Below are positions 51,836-59,702 of a DNA stretch of 64,000 nt, one piece after another. The notes under the pieces are model-generated. The model made no database searches and was not told the origin of the DNA. It saw only the letters and a program-made list of their open reading frames with translations. The position numbers and the translations under genes are program-made. This stretch comes from an uncultured bacterium (lineage in GTDB: Bacteria > Oederibacteriota > PGYV01 > Palsa-1178): NCBI GenBank assembly GCA_937889595.1, contig CALAOR010000020.1, positions 1 to 64,000 on the forward strand, written 5' to 3'. Positions within the stretch are counted from its first letter, which is position 1, and the number at the start of each line of letters is the position of its first letter.

Positions 51836-52684
51836 TTACTTCGCTTCCTGCTGCATTAAATACGCCTCATACGTGTTGCTCATCAGCATTGCCCTTGTCA
51901 TGAGGCCCACGCCGCCTGGTACGGGTGTGATAAACGATGCCTTTTCCTTAACCTCATCAAAATCAACATCACCGCAAAGTTTCCCGTTTTCATCCCTGTT
52001 CATTCCCACATCCACGACTATAGCGCCTTCCTTGACCATGCCTGCTTTTACAAACCTGGTTTTTCCTATGGCCGCCACCAATATGTCCGCCTGCCTGGTT
52101 ATGGACGGCAGGTCCTTTGTGCGCGAATGGCATATGGTTACAGTCGCGTGTTCCGCCAGCAGCAAAATTGCCATGGGCTTGCCCACAATGTTGCTTCTGC
52201 CTATAACAACGGCATTCTTTCCTTTCATATCAACCCCTGTGGCTCTTATCATTTCAATGCATCCTTTCGGAGTGCAGGCAACGAGCCCCTTACTGCCGGT
52301 AAAAAGCCTTCCAGCGCTGTTATAGGTAAAACCATCCACATCTTTCACAGGTTCTATGGAATTTGTTATCAGTTCCTCGTTAAGATGTTTTGGCAGCGGC
52401 AGCTGCACCAATATTCCGTTTATATCTTTTCTTAAATTAAGTTCCTTTACAAGTTTTAAAACGTCTTCCTGCGCAGCATCCCCCGGCAGCCTGAACATCT
52501 CGGACAAGTATCCGACTTCAAGCGCGTCTTTTTCCTTTCCGCCCACGTAAATTTTGGAAGCGGGATCCTCGCCGACAAGTATCACAGCCAGGCCCGGTTT
52601 TATTCCCTGCTTTGTGATTTTATCCTTTAAAGATGCTTTAATTGCGGCGGCCATTGCTTTCCCGTCCAGTATTTTCGCTGTCAT
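51836..52684 (-). CDS. folD: Bifunctional methylenetetrahydrofolate dehydrogenase/cyclohydrolase
   Basis: 282 aa from the ATG with AGAGG upstream. The catalytic YXXXK lies in KIYVGGKEKDALEVGY; GILVQLPLPKHL, KDVDGFTYNSAGRL, VIGRSNIVGKP and FITPVPGGVGLMTRAMLM are hallmark motifs. It interconverts 5,10-methylene- and 10-formyl-tetrahydrofolate with NADP(H), supplying one-carbon units for purines. It is the first gene after the terminator of the FkbM gene. Confidence 0.96.
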   Translation of the reverse strand: MTAKILDGKAMAAAIKASLKDKITKQGIKPGLAVILVGEDPASKIYVGGKEKDALEVGYLSEMFRLPGDAAQEDVLKLVKELNLRKDINGILVQLPLPKHLNEELITNSIEPVKDVDGFTYNSAGRLFTGSKGLVACTPKGCIEMIRATGVDMKGKNAVVIGRSNIVGKPMAILLLAEHATVTICHSRTKDLPSITRQADILVAAIGKTRFVKAGMVKEGAIVVDVGMNRDENGKLCGDVDFDEVKEKASFITPVPGGVGLMTRAMLMSNTYEAYLMQQEAK

Positions 52685-52761
52685 GGAATTCCTCTCATTT
52701 ATCGGCATTTGCCTTCTTTTATCCGCATTATTATAAAACAAAATGACCGCCGTGTAAATAC

Positions 52762-52790
52762 AAAAGGCCGGTTATAAGACACGGCCTTTT
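52762..52790 (-). terminator. Rho-independent terminator after the FkbM gene
   Basis: A 9-bp stem AAAAGGCCG/CGGCCTTTT with an 11-base loop and T runs on both sides can act in either direction, but only minus-strand genes flank it. Confidence 0.75.
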
Positions 52791-52840
52791 TAAAATCAGA
52801 TCATTTGTATTCGGCTTTTTTTTTGCTTTTTGACCGGGCG

Positions 52841-53719
52841 TTATGGCAGGACTGCCGATTTATTTCTTACCGCAAAAATGTTTGTAAACCTGTCGTTTTC
52901 CGGCGTGTACGCGGAAAGCATCCTGGAAAAATCAGCCGGCTGCCACAGCTTATTTTGGGTGCATTCGATTATGTCATAAACTAAAAAACCGGCTTTTTCA
53001 AGGAACCGCAGCAAATCAGCCGGATCATCGCCGGCCTTTACCAGGCCCGACGGCCAGAACTCAATCTGGATCATCACACCGGGATTATTTTCAAGGGTGG
53101 CTGCCATTCCTTTTAGGGCCTTAAAATCCGCGCCCTGTATGTCTGTTTTTATGTAATCAACTTCGGCTGTTTTGCCTTTAAGGTAATCATCTATTGTTGT
53201 TGCATCCACTTCCTGCCATGGTTTTGCATTTTCTCCGCCCGAAATGCGGTGATCTCCTGCGTTGTCGTCCGAAAGAAAAAGTTTTATCCTGCCATTTTCA
53301 TCAGACACGGCGCTGTGTTCGGTTATTATATTGTCATAGCCGTTGACCCTGACATTTTCAACCAGCAGGTCATAATTCTTTTTTTCAGGTTCAAAAGCAT
53401 AAACCCTGCCTTTGGGCCCCGCCAATTTTGAAAAAAGCAGGGAATAATATCCGGCATTCGCGCCAATATCAAGGCATGTAAAACCCGGCTTTATCATGCG
53501 CTTTACAAGCGCGGTCTCGAATGGCTCATAATGGCCGTCTTCGTTTATAGTCATGCCGAAAAATTCATCAATATGCATCCTGTGGCCCTCGATATTTACG
53601 ATATTCCAGCCGGCAAGCCTGATCCCCAGCCTGTATAAACCCCGCAAAACAGGGATTTTTGTCAGTCCGCGGCCCGACAGCCGGCTTTTTTTCCATAATT
53701 CAAGAAGTTTTTTAAACAA
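52841..53719 (-). CDS. FkbM-family methyltransferase
   Basis: 292 aa; TTG start with GGAG seven bases upstream. The S-adenosylmethionine fold is clear: MIKPGFTCLDIGANAGYYSLLFSKLAGPKGRVYAFEPEKKNYDLLVENV, then VDYIKTDIQGADFKALKGM. FkbM enzymes O-methylate sugars or other hydroxyl groups, often in surface glycans. It stands between a terminator and a repeat-rich spacer, thus as a single-gene unit. Confidence 0.87.
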   Translation of the reverse strand: MFKKLLELWKKSRLSGRGLTKIPVLRGLYRLGIRLAGWNIVNIEGHRMHIDEFFGMTINEDGHYEPFETALVKRMIKPGFTCLDIGANAGYYSLLFSKLAGPKGRVYAFEPEKKNYDLLVENVRVNGYDNIITEHSAVSDENGRIKLFLSDDNAGDHRISGGENAKPWQEVDATTIDDYLKGKTAEVDYIKTDIQGADFKALKGMAATLENNPGVMIQIEFWPSGLVKAGDDPADLLRFLEKAGFLVYDIIECTQNKLWQPADFSRMLSAYTPENDRFTNIFAVRNKSAVLP

Positions 53720-53789
53720 GTATATTCTCCATGGTAAATTTTTTCAAGGATTGGAACGGTTGGGAATTTATAGCCGAAAAAATACTCAG

Positions 53790-53895
53790 CCTTTAAGGGT
53801 TAAGGATTAAGAGTTTAGAATTAAGGAAATTTTCTGACCCGTTTGCGAGTATTCAACCGGTCTCCTTAATCCTCAACCCTTAATTCTTAATCCTC
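53790..53895. repeat. Low-complexity AAGGATTAAG inverted repeats
   Basis: About 53798-53830 (AAGGGTTAAGGATTAAGAG) and 53860-53892 (TTAATCCTCAACCCTTAATTC) are rough complements, giving an imperfect hairpin between the FkbM gene and tRNA-Gln. No gene is seen in 53720-53916. Confidence 0.5.
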
Positions 53896-53919
53896 CCAAA
53901 TTTTCATCAGAAAATTTGG
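53896..53919. repeat. Palindrome sharing the 3' CCA of tRNA-Gln
   Basis: CCAAATTTTC-ATCA-GAAAATTTGG has perfect 10-bp arms. Its right end overlaps the encoded CCA of the tRNA (complement of TGG at 53917-53919). There is no T tract, so it is not a typical terminator. A similar palindrome ends tRNA-Leu at 62811-62839. Confidence 0.75.
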
Positions 53920-53992
53920 CTGCCGGGGTAGGACTCGAACCTACAACCGCCTGAGTCAGAGTCAGGTGTCCTACCAATTAGACGACCCGGCA
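53917..53992 (-). tRNA. tRNA-Gln (CUG anticodon)
   Basis: 76 nt with encoded CCA. The acceptor stem TGCCGGG/CCCGGCA, the D arm, the anticodon stem CCTGA/TCAGG with loop CTCTGAC, and the T arm with GGTTCGAGTCC are all present. Anticodon CTG reads CAG. The discriminator base is G. Confidence 0.95.
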
Positions 53993-54057
53993 ACATAAAG
54001 TGTTTATATATATAACATTATATTATTTTATAGTCAACTGTTTTTAGCGATTCTTGC

Positions 54058-54085
54058 TTGACATATATGTTATACATGTTATTAT
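54058..54085 (+). promoter_or_regulatory. Sigma-70 promoter of the plus-strand stalk/PorV pair
   Basis: Perfect TTGACA (54058-54063), 16-base spacer, -10 TATTAT (54080-54085), about 45 bases before the ribosome site of the stalk gene. It is the only clear plus-strand promoter in the window. Confidence 0.7.
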
Positions 54086-54138
54086 TATAAAGATTTTGAG
54101 GCAATTAAAACATAAATAAAATTTGGAGGTTTTGAATA

Positions 54139-54711
54139 ATGAAGAAGCTAATTATTGTTTTTGCTTGTCTTTTGTCAGCGGGCCTGGTTTTAGCGGTTTC
54201 GGCTTCTGAAACTGTTACGCCCACAACCACTGAGACTGTTACCGCGACGTCCACAGCCACATTTACCGTCACACCTACCACCACCGAGACTATTGTGGCT
54301 TCAGAGACTATGACGTCCACGATTACAGACACAAATACTCAGACCTTCACAAACTCACCCACCAGCACTATTACCCCGACATTTACCGTTACGCCGACTC
54401 CTCAAGGCAAGGCTTTTGCCTTCCCTAACCCGGCAAAAAATACCAAAGAGATCGGTTTTGCTTATCCGTTATATGAAAACAATATAGAAAATCCCGACAA
54501 GAAAGTCCAGTTTGTCACTATTATTGTTAAGGCTGTTAACGGCGAAGAAGCGGGGCGCGCCTATGACCCGTCGCCAAACGGTTACACTTACGTGGACATT
54601 TCAAAATATGCACGCGGTATTTATTTGTACCAAATAATCCTGCGCTATCCAGACGGCACTGAAAAGAAATTCCCGCTTGATAAGTTCGGCAAATTCGCGG
54701 TAATAAAATGA
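54139..54711 (+). CDS. Small exported Thr-X stalk protein with C-terminal sorting-like domain
   Basis: 190 aa. A signal peptide (about 1-23) is followed by a Thr-X tract of roughly 70 residues (ETVTPTTTETVTATS...), then a C-terminal domain of about 95 residues that begins FAFPNPAKN and ends KFGKFAVIK with an ARGIYLYQIILRYPDG turn. This is the same module that ends the 1628-aa stalk protein, without the Ig-like body, so it may be a minimal or accessory stalk. GGAGG lies nine bases before ATG. It overlaps the next frame at the stop codon (ATGA). Confidence 0.82.
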   Translation: MKKLIIVFACLLSAGLVLAVSASETVTPTTTETVTATSTATFTVTPTTTETIVASETMTSTITDTNTQTFTNSPTSTITPTFTVTPTPQGKAFAFPNPAKNTKEIGFAYPLYENNIENPDKKVQFVTIIVKAVNGEEAGRAYDPSPNGYTYVDISKYARGIYLYQIILRYPDGTEKKFPLDKFGKFAVIK

Positions 54712-54722
54712 GGAGCGCCAAC

Positions 54723-55676
54723 ATGAAGAAACTTACATTATCACTGATTTTGATCGCAGCTTTTTCCACGGCCGTATCAGCCTCAAACGTGACGAACATA
54801 CCTGATGTTTCATCCGGCGTTTCAGGGAAGTTTTCGACCATAAATACGGGCGCTGCGGCTTCCGGCATGGGAAACGCTTACATTGGCGCGTCAATAGACG
54901 CCGTTTCGATATTTTGGAACCCTGCAGGGCTTGAAAACATGAAGAAAAAAGAGGATGAATGGAGCATGTATTTCTCACATAATATGTGGCTGAATACAAT
55001 TACCATTGACTCTTTGAGCGTGGCAAAAAGCGTCAAAAATATCGGTGTTTTTGCCGCGGCTATTTCTTACTTTGGCGCCGGCGATATGGAGAATTACGGC
55101 ATTGATTACGCTTCAAATCCCGTTGATCTAAACCGGACGTTTTCGTCTTACACCATTATAGGCAGCATAGCGTACGCGAACAACCTCGATAATAATATTG
55201 ATTTCGGAGTTGTCATGAACTATTTTTATGACAGCATAGCCTCTTCCCCCGCAAACGCAGTTTCTTTTGACCTGGGGCTCCGTTATTTCTTCACACCCTT
55301 AAAAGGGCTGTCTTTCAACCTTGTCGCTAAAAATTGGGGCGGGCAGCTTGGCGGCGACACTATGGATAAGGAAGTCTCTTTCGGCGCATTATACACAACT
55401 GAAATAGAAAAGTGGGTTATCTCCGCCGAGTATGACCTTGTCGGGAAGATCAGGAATACGGCCCTTCAGAACTTCGGCCTCGAATTCAAAACGCCGTATT
55501 TATTTACATTCCGTACCGGTTACTTCACGGATAACAACATTGTTGACGCGGGATTCAAGCACATCTCTTTCGGCGTCGGCCTGAATGTCAACCAAAAATA
55601 CACTATTGACTTCTCATTTGAGCCGTACGGGGAGTTGGGAAACGTTTACAAGTCTTCTTTTGGAGCTGATTTTTAG
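54723..55676 (+). CDS. PorV/UPF0164-family outer-membrane protein
   Basis: 317 aa from the ATG with AGGAG seven bases upstream, 11 bases after the stalk stop (an ATG overlapping that stop is an alternative). The signal peptide ends near STAVSAS; the PorV signature follows (NTGAAASGMGNAYIGASIDAV, IFWNPAGLENM) with a barrel to the C-terminus (HISFGVGLNVNQKYTIDFSFEPYGELG). Unlike the paralogue at 9748 it has no TPR tail. The pairing with a stalk protein is conserved. Confidence 0.85.
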   Translation: MKKLTLSLILIAAFSTAVSASNVTNIPDVSSGVSGKFSTINTGAAASGMGNAYIGASIDAVSIFWNPAGLENMKKKEDEWSMYFSHNMWLNTITIDSLSVAKSVKNIGVFAAAISYFGAGDMENYGIDYASNPVDLNRTFSSYTIIGSIAYANNLDNNIDFGVVMNYFYDSIASSPANAVSFDLGLRYFFTPLKGLSFNLVAKNWGGQLGGDTMDKEVSFGALYTTEIEKWVISAEYDLVGKIRNTALQNFGLEFKTPYLFTFRTGYFTDNNIVDAGFKHISFGVGLNVNQKYTIDFSFEPYGELGNVYKSSFGADF

Positions 55677-55692
55677 GACTTTTATATAAAAT

Positions 55693-55723
55693 AAAAAAGG
55701 CGCGGGAAAACCGCGCCTTTTTT
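55693..55723 (+). terminator. Rho-independent terminator of the stalk/PorV pair
   Basis: A strong stem, AAAAAAGGCGCGG/CCGCGCCTTTTTT with loop GAAAA, ends in a T run, 16 bases after the PorV stop codon. Confidence 0.9.
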
Positions 55724-55773
55724 ATTTTAATCCGCCTTCAAAAAAATAACATGTTGAAAATTACCGTTTATAT

Positions 55774-55946
55774 GATACTGTCGGAAAACCATATAAAACC
55801 ATGAAATTCTTTATCGTGTCAGGTGCCGATTAATTATTTCTATGGCCTGTGCGCTACTAAAACCCTTATAATACAGGCGCACAATCCATAGAAATAATTA
55901 ATCGACGCCTGACACGACCTATCATAAAGGTTTTTCCGACAGTATC
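55774..55946. mobile_element. MITE-like element with GATACTGTCGG ends, copy C
   Basis: 173 bp with terminal inverted repeats GATACTGTCGGAAAA and its complement, and a nested 40-bp imperfect inverted repeat (starting CGTGTCAGG, ending CCTGACACG, about four mismatches). It shares ends with 31489-31619 and 43414-43473 but has a different core. Its last base is the first base (on the plus strand) of the CTA that encodes the stop codon of the NtrC-type gene. Confidence 0.78.
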
Positions 55947-57319
55947 TATATATTTATCCCGTATTCCTTCATCTTCCTCCACAGTGTTGACCTTGATACG
56001 CCAAGCACATCCGCGACTTTCGTGTGGTTTTTTCCGAATTTTGAAAAGGCCTTAAGTATTGTATTCTTTTCAACTTCGGTCAGCAGCAGGTCCGGATGCT
56101 CGACTGTTTTGCCTTTAAACCCGGGCTTTTCATTTTCATGCGCCGTAAGCTGGAAATACGGGGTTAAGTTATGCATGTACACCGGCATGTCTTCCACGCT
56201 TATCAAATCACCCTGGCACATGGCAAAAGAATGCTGGATAATATTGTCAAGCTCCCTTACATTCCCGGGATAGTCATAATACATGAGAATTGCTTTTGCC
56301 TTTGAGTCCATGCCCACGATGCTGCGGTTGTGTGTTTTATTATATTTTTCGATATAAAACCTGAGCAGCAGGGGGATGTCCTCTTTTCGTTCCTTAAGCG
56401 CGGGTATATGTATATTAATTACGTTAAGCCTGTAAAACAGATCTTCCCTGAATTTTTTATATTTTATCAGTTCCTTTAAATCCTGATTTGTTGCCGCTAT
56501 GATCCTTATGTTTACTTTACTGGTCGATTCATCCCCAAGCCGCCTTAATTCCTTGTCATCCAGGACACGCAGCAGCTTGGCCTGCAGGCCCGGTGGCAGA
56601 TCCCCTATTTCATCCAGAAAAAGCGTTCCTGTATCGGCAAGTTCTATTAACCCTTTTTTATCCGAAACGGCTCCGGTAAAAGCACCTTTTTTGTACCCGA
56701 ACAATTCCGATTCGAGGAGGTTTTCAGGTATGGCCGCGCAGTTAACGGCTATAAATGGCCTGGCGGCCCTGCTGGAAAGCTCGTGAATGGCCCTTGATAT
56801 CAGTTCCTTGCCCGTACCGGTCTCTCCTGTCACCATGATGTTGCTGTCGCTCTTGGCGACTTTCCGGGCAAGAGCCATGACCTTTTTTATTTTTTCGCTC
56901 TTGCCTATAAAAATATTGTTGAAATATTCATCCGGAGCGGTGGCAGGGTCGTCTTTGACGGCGCGTAATCCGGATTTATCAATTATGAATTCAAGCGCAT
57001 GGATATTCACAGGCTTGGAAGTATAATTAAAGTCTTCCCTGCGCGCTATGGCGATCGCATTATCTATTTTTTCTTTGCTTGACGCGAGTATTACCGTCAT
57101 CTGGGGGTTTCTTTCTTTTACAAACTTAACTATGTTAAGTTCAAGCTCGGGGATTATATCCGTATCCAGTATAAGGATCTTAAATTCCTGTTTGCTTATT
57201 TTATCCAAAAGGGACGATGAATCTGTGGCGATATACGGGGTGTCGCCCCTGTCTTCAAGGGCATTATTGATCTTTATCGCGTCATCGCGGTCCGTGAGGG
57301 CTATCAGTACTTTTGCCAT
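55946..57319 (-). CDS. NtrC-family sigma-54 response regulator
   Basis: 457 aa. A receiver domain (D12/D13 acid pair, phosphoacceptor D52, S80, K102) is followed by an AAA+ domain with Walker A GETGTGKE (165-172), the sigma-54 contact loop GAFTGA (212-217) and Walker B GTLFLDEIGD (231-240). A Fis-type helix-turn-helix ends the protein (HTKVADVLGVSRSTLWRKMKEYG). It activates sigma-54 promoters when phosphorylated; no sensor kinase is adjacent. It overlaps the DUF2723 gene by 38 bases, and its TAG stop lies at the end of a mobile repeat, so the present C-terminus may have been set by that insertion. Confidence 0.93.
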   Translation of the reverse strand: MAKVLIALTDRDDAIKINNALEDRGDTPYIATDSSSLLDKISKQEFKILILDTDIIPELELNIVKFVKERNPQMTVILASSKEKIDNAIAIARREDFNYTSKPVNIHALEFIIDKSGLRAVKDDPATAPDEYFNNIFIGKSEKIKKVMALARKVAKSDSNIMVTGETGTGKELISRAIHELSSRAARPFIAVNCAAIPENLLESELFGYKKGAFTGAVSDKKGLIELADTGTLFLDEIGDLPPGLQAKLLRVLDDKELRRLGDESTSKVNIRIIAATNQDLKELIKYKKFREDLFYRLNVINIHIPALKERKEDIPLLLRFYIEKYNKTHNRSIVGMDSKAKAILMYYDYPGNVRELDNIIQHSFAMCQGDLISVEDMPVYMHNLTPYFQLTAHENEKPGFKGKTVEHPDLLLTEVEKNTILKAFSKFGKNHTKVADVLGVSRSTLWRKMKEYGINI

Positions 57320-59702
57320 TGTCCTGTGACTCCTTTATGGCCCTGAACAAATCTTTTAAACCTTTATCATTTGGATATAATTTCATAGCTTCGCTCAGTT
57401 TTTCAACGGCCTTTTCATGATCTCCAAGCTTTTCATATGCGTACGCTGTGTACAAAAAAGTTCCCGGGTCCTTTGTTTCATTTTCAGACAGTAAAAACTG
57501 TTTCAAAGCAGCTTTATAATCGCCTGTCTTAAAATGGTACACTCCCATATTTTTATAAATTATATCATTTTTATAGTGTTTTTCAAGCAAATAATCATAT
57601 ATCTGCTGCGCAGCAACAATATCATTTGCAATCAACTTTTCATTGGCCTTGATTAATGCTATTTCAAGCCGTTCCTGTTTGCCAAACCCTTCAATTACTG
57701 TTTTGCCTTTCGCAACATAATCGGCTTTGCTACCCCGCTTTAAAGCCTCGTTAAATATTGGAAGAGCCTTATCCAACAGCCCGTAATTATAGTACAGGAG
57801 GCCAAGTCTTTCATATACAGCAGTTATATCAGCGCCCTTGTCAACAGCCCGGCTTAAGTACTGCATTTCGCTGGCGTTATCCCCGAGCTTATTATAGGCG
57901 AAAGCTATGTTATAAAGTATATTGCCATCGGGTTTATTCACAGGGAACTGTAATGCCATTTTGTTCAATACAGTTGATTCCAGGTACCTGTTTTCTTCCA
58001 TAAGCGCATTGGCGGCGTTAACCATACATACGGGATACCATGTTACAAGCGACCTGTTCGCGTTATTGTTTAACGCGCTTCTTTCAAATATTCCCCTGTA
58101 ATTGTAAAGATAAAACAATTCCGGTGCTGTTCTTTCTTTGACAGCATTTATTTTCATTAGAATACCGTACTGCTGTTCCGTAAACTTTGACGGGTCAAGC
58201 TGAACCGGATTTTCCCAGAAGTAATTACGGTATACACCCGCTCTGCCGCTGTACGAACTTATGATATTCCTGATGTTTGAATCGCGTTTATAAGGCGCAA
58301 GTGACGCATCAGAACCCGTTTGTTTTATGAAATCATCTATCCCCCATTTAAAGATCAGGAAAGAATCCGTGGCGAATTTAATGTCCCTGCGCTTTTTTTC
58401 AATTTCCCGTATATAGTAAACAGGCATGGCGTTGTAATCGCCGGACGCAAGGTAAACGCTTCCTTTCGGGATACTGACAAGCAGGTTATATCCGTAGTCA
58501 TATGAGATATAATCGAAGCGGGAGTTATTCTTTTTATAATCCGTATAAGCCAGGAATATAAGGATTATAACAAACGCTGACGCGGTCAAATAAACGGCAC
58601 GTTTTTTCCTTAAATAACCGTATATGAACAATATCCCCGGCCCAAGCAAAAGCAGGACAATGTATTCTGCCGGCATCAGGAATATGTCCATAAGATATAT
58701 CAAATCTTTTGTGGTCCTGTTATAAAATACAACAGCCAATACAACTGCGGCAAAAATGGCGGCCAGAAAATATAAATGCTTTTTTGACTTTTTGTACAAA
58801 GCGTAACCGCCGATCGCAGCAACAGCGGAGAACAACGAATAATTGACCGCAAACAGCCTGAAAAACTCCTGCAGCTGGGTTAAATACAGTCCAAAAGAAG
58901 CTTTTATAGGATATACATACCCCTTCCTCAGTATTACCCACATCATATCCCTAAAACCAACCGGGTTTCCCCAGTTTAAAGCCGGAACATTGTGCGCCCT
59001 GATCGGCAGATACAGATAAGCGCTGATGCCTGCCAGAAAGAAAATAACAACATAAAAGCACCTTAAGGCCTTAAGCCTTTTAAAATATATGACAAAAAAG
59101 TACGCCGCAGCCGGCGCGAGTATGATGGTGCTTGGCCAGTGGTTTGTAAGCGCCAGGCCGAAACAAAAAGACAAAAGGTATATATATTTTACATGAAACC
59201 TGTCCAGCAGGATCATGGATATGCAGATAATCGCTGCCAGAAAAAACAGGTTTAATATGTATATTCCGCCTTTTGCATCGAGTGCCTGGTTCCAGAATAT
59301 GAAGCTTACGGCAAGAACCGCGCAGGTAAATGCCGAGACCAGTGAATTTTTGAATATTCCCCCGGATTCGTCCTGCCCCGGCCCATTAAACATCTGCAAA
59401 GTCCTCATTGATATTATGTAGGTCATGGCAAGCACAAGCATGGAAAGAAGCACCGCAAACATGTTCACCCTGAATGAAGGGTTTGCCAGCGGCACAAGGG
59501 TAATAATCTTTGCAGCCATGGTATAAAGCGGATAGCCAGGCGGATGGCCTATGCCAAGCGTATATGCCGCAGCCGTAGTTTCAGGGGAGTCGTTATTTTT
59601 GAATACAGGCGGCATGGTATGGATGTACAATGCCAAAATCCCGAAAAACAGCAAAAATTTAAGGCACCGGTCAATAAGTTTTGTTTTGTTCATGCCGATC
59701 AC
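57282..59702 (-). CDS. DUF2723 (GT-C, GT117-like) membrane protein with TPR tail
   Basis: 806 aa; GTG start overlapping the upstream stop (GTGA), with AGGACGGG upstream; the ATG three codons on is an alternative. About eleven membrane spans form a GT-C-type domain (NNDSPETTAAAYTLGIGHPPGYPLYTMAAKI with acidic residues in the first loop, as in DUF2723/GT117). The last 230 residues are TPR repeats (AFAYNKLGDNASEMQYLSRA, YYNYGLLDKALPIFNEAL, AYAYEKLGDHEKAVEKLSEAM). GT-C enzymes use lipid-linked sugars outside the inner membrane. Here the target could be protein or glycan. Operon with ligase and ROK kinase genes. Confidence 0.83.
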   Translation of the reverse strand: MIGMNKTKLIDRCLKFLLFFGILALYIHTMPPVFKNNDSPETTAAAYTLGIGHPPGYPLYTMAAKIITLVPLANPSFRVNMFAVLLSMLVLAMTYIISMRTLQMFNGPGQDESGGIFKNSLVSAFTCAVLAVSFIFWNQALDAKGGIYILNLFFLAAIICISMILLDRFHVKYIYLLSFCFGLALTNHWPSTIILAPAAAYFFVIYFKRLKALRCFYVVIFFLAGISAYLYLPIRAHNVPALNWGNPVGFRDMMWVILRKGYVYPIKASFGLYLTQLQEFFRLFAVNYSLFSAVAAIGGYALYKKSKKHLYFLAAIFAAVVLAVVFYNRTTKDLIYLMDIFLMPAEYIVLLLLGPGILFIYGYLRKKRAVYLTASAFVIILIFLAYTDYKKNNSRFDYISYDYGYNLLVSIPKGSVYLASGDYNAMPVYYIREIEKKRRDIKFATDSFLIFKWGIDDFIKQTGSDASLAPYKRDSNIRNIISSYSGRAGVYRNYFWENPVQLDPSKFTEQQYGILMKINAVKERTAPELFYLYNYRGIFERSALNNNANRSLVTWYPVCMVNAANALMEENRYLESTVLNKMALQFPVNKPDGNILYNIAFAYNKLGDNASEMQYLSRAVDKGADITAVYERLGLLYYNYGLLDKALPIFNEALKRGSKADYVAKGKTVIEGFGKQERLEIALIKANEKLIANDIVAAQQIYDYLLEKHYKNDIIYKNMGVYHFKTGDYKAALKQFLLSENETKDPGTFLYTAYAYEKLGDHEKAVEKLSEAMKLYPNDKGLKDLFRAIKESQDNGKSTDSPHGPR

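Noticed and set aside
53896-53919. Rho-independent terminator of tRNA-Gln
   Set aside because: The palindrome has no following T tract and overlaps the CCA, unlike a standard terminator. The tRNA-Leu palindrome was rejected for the same reason.
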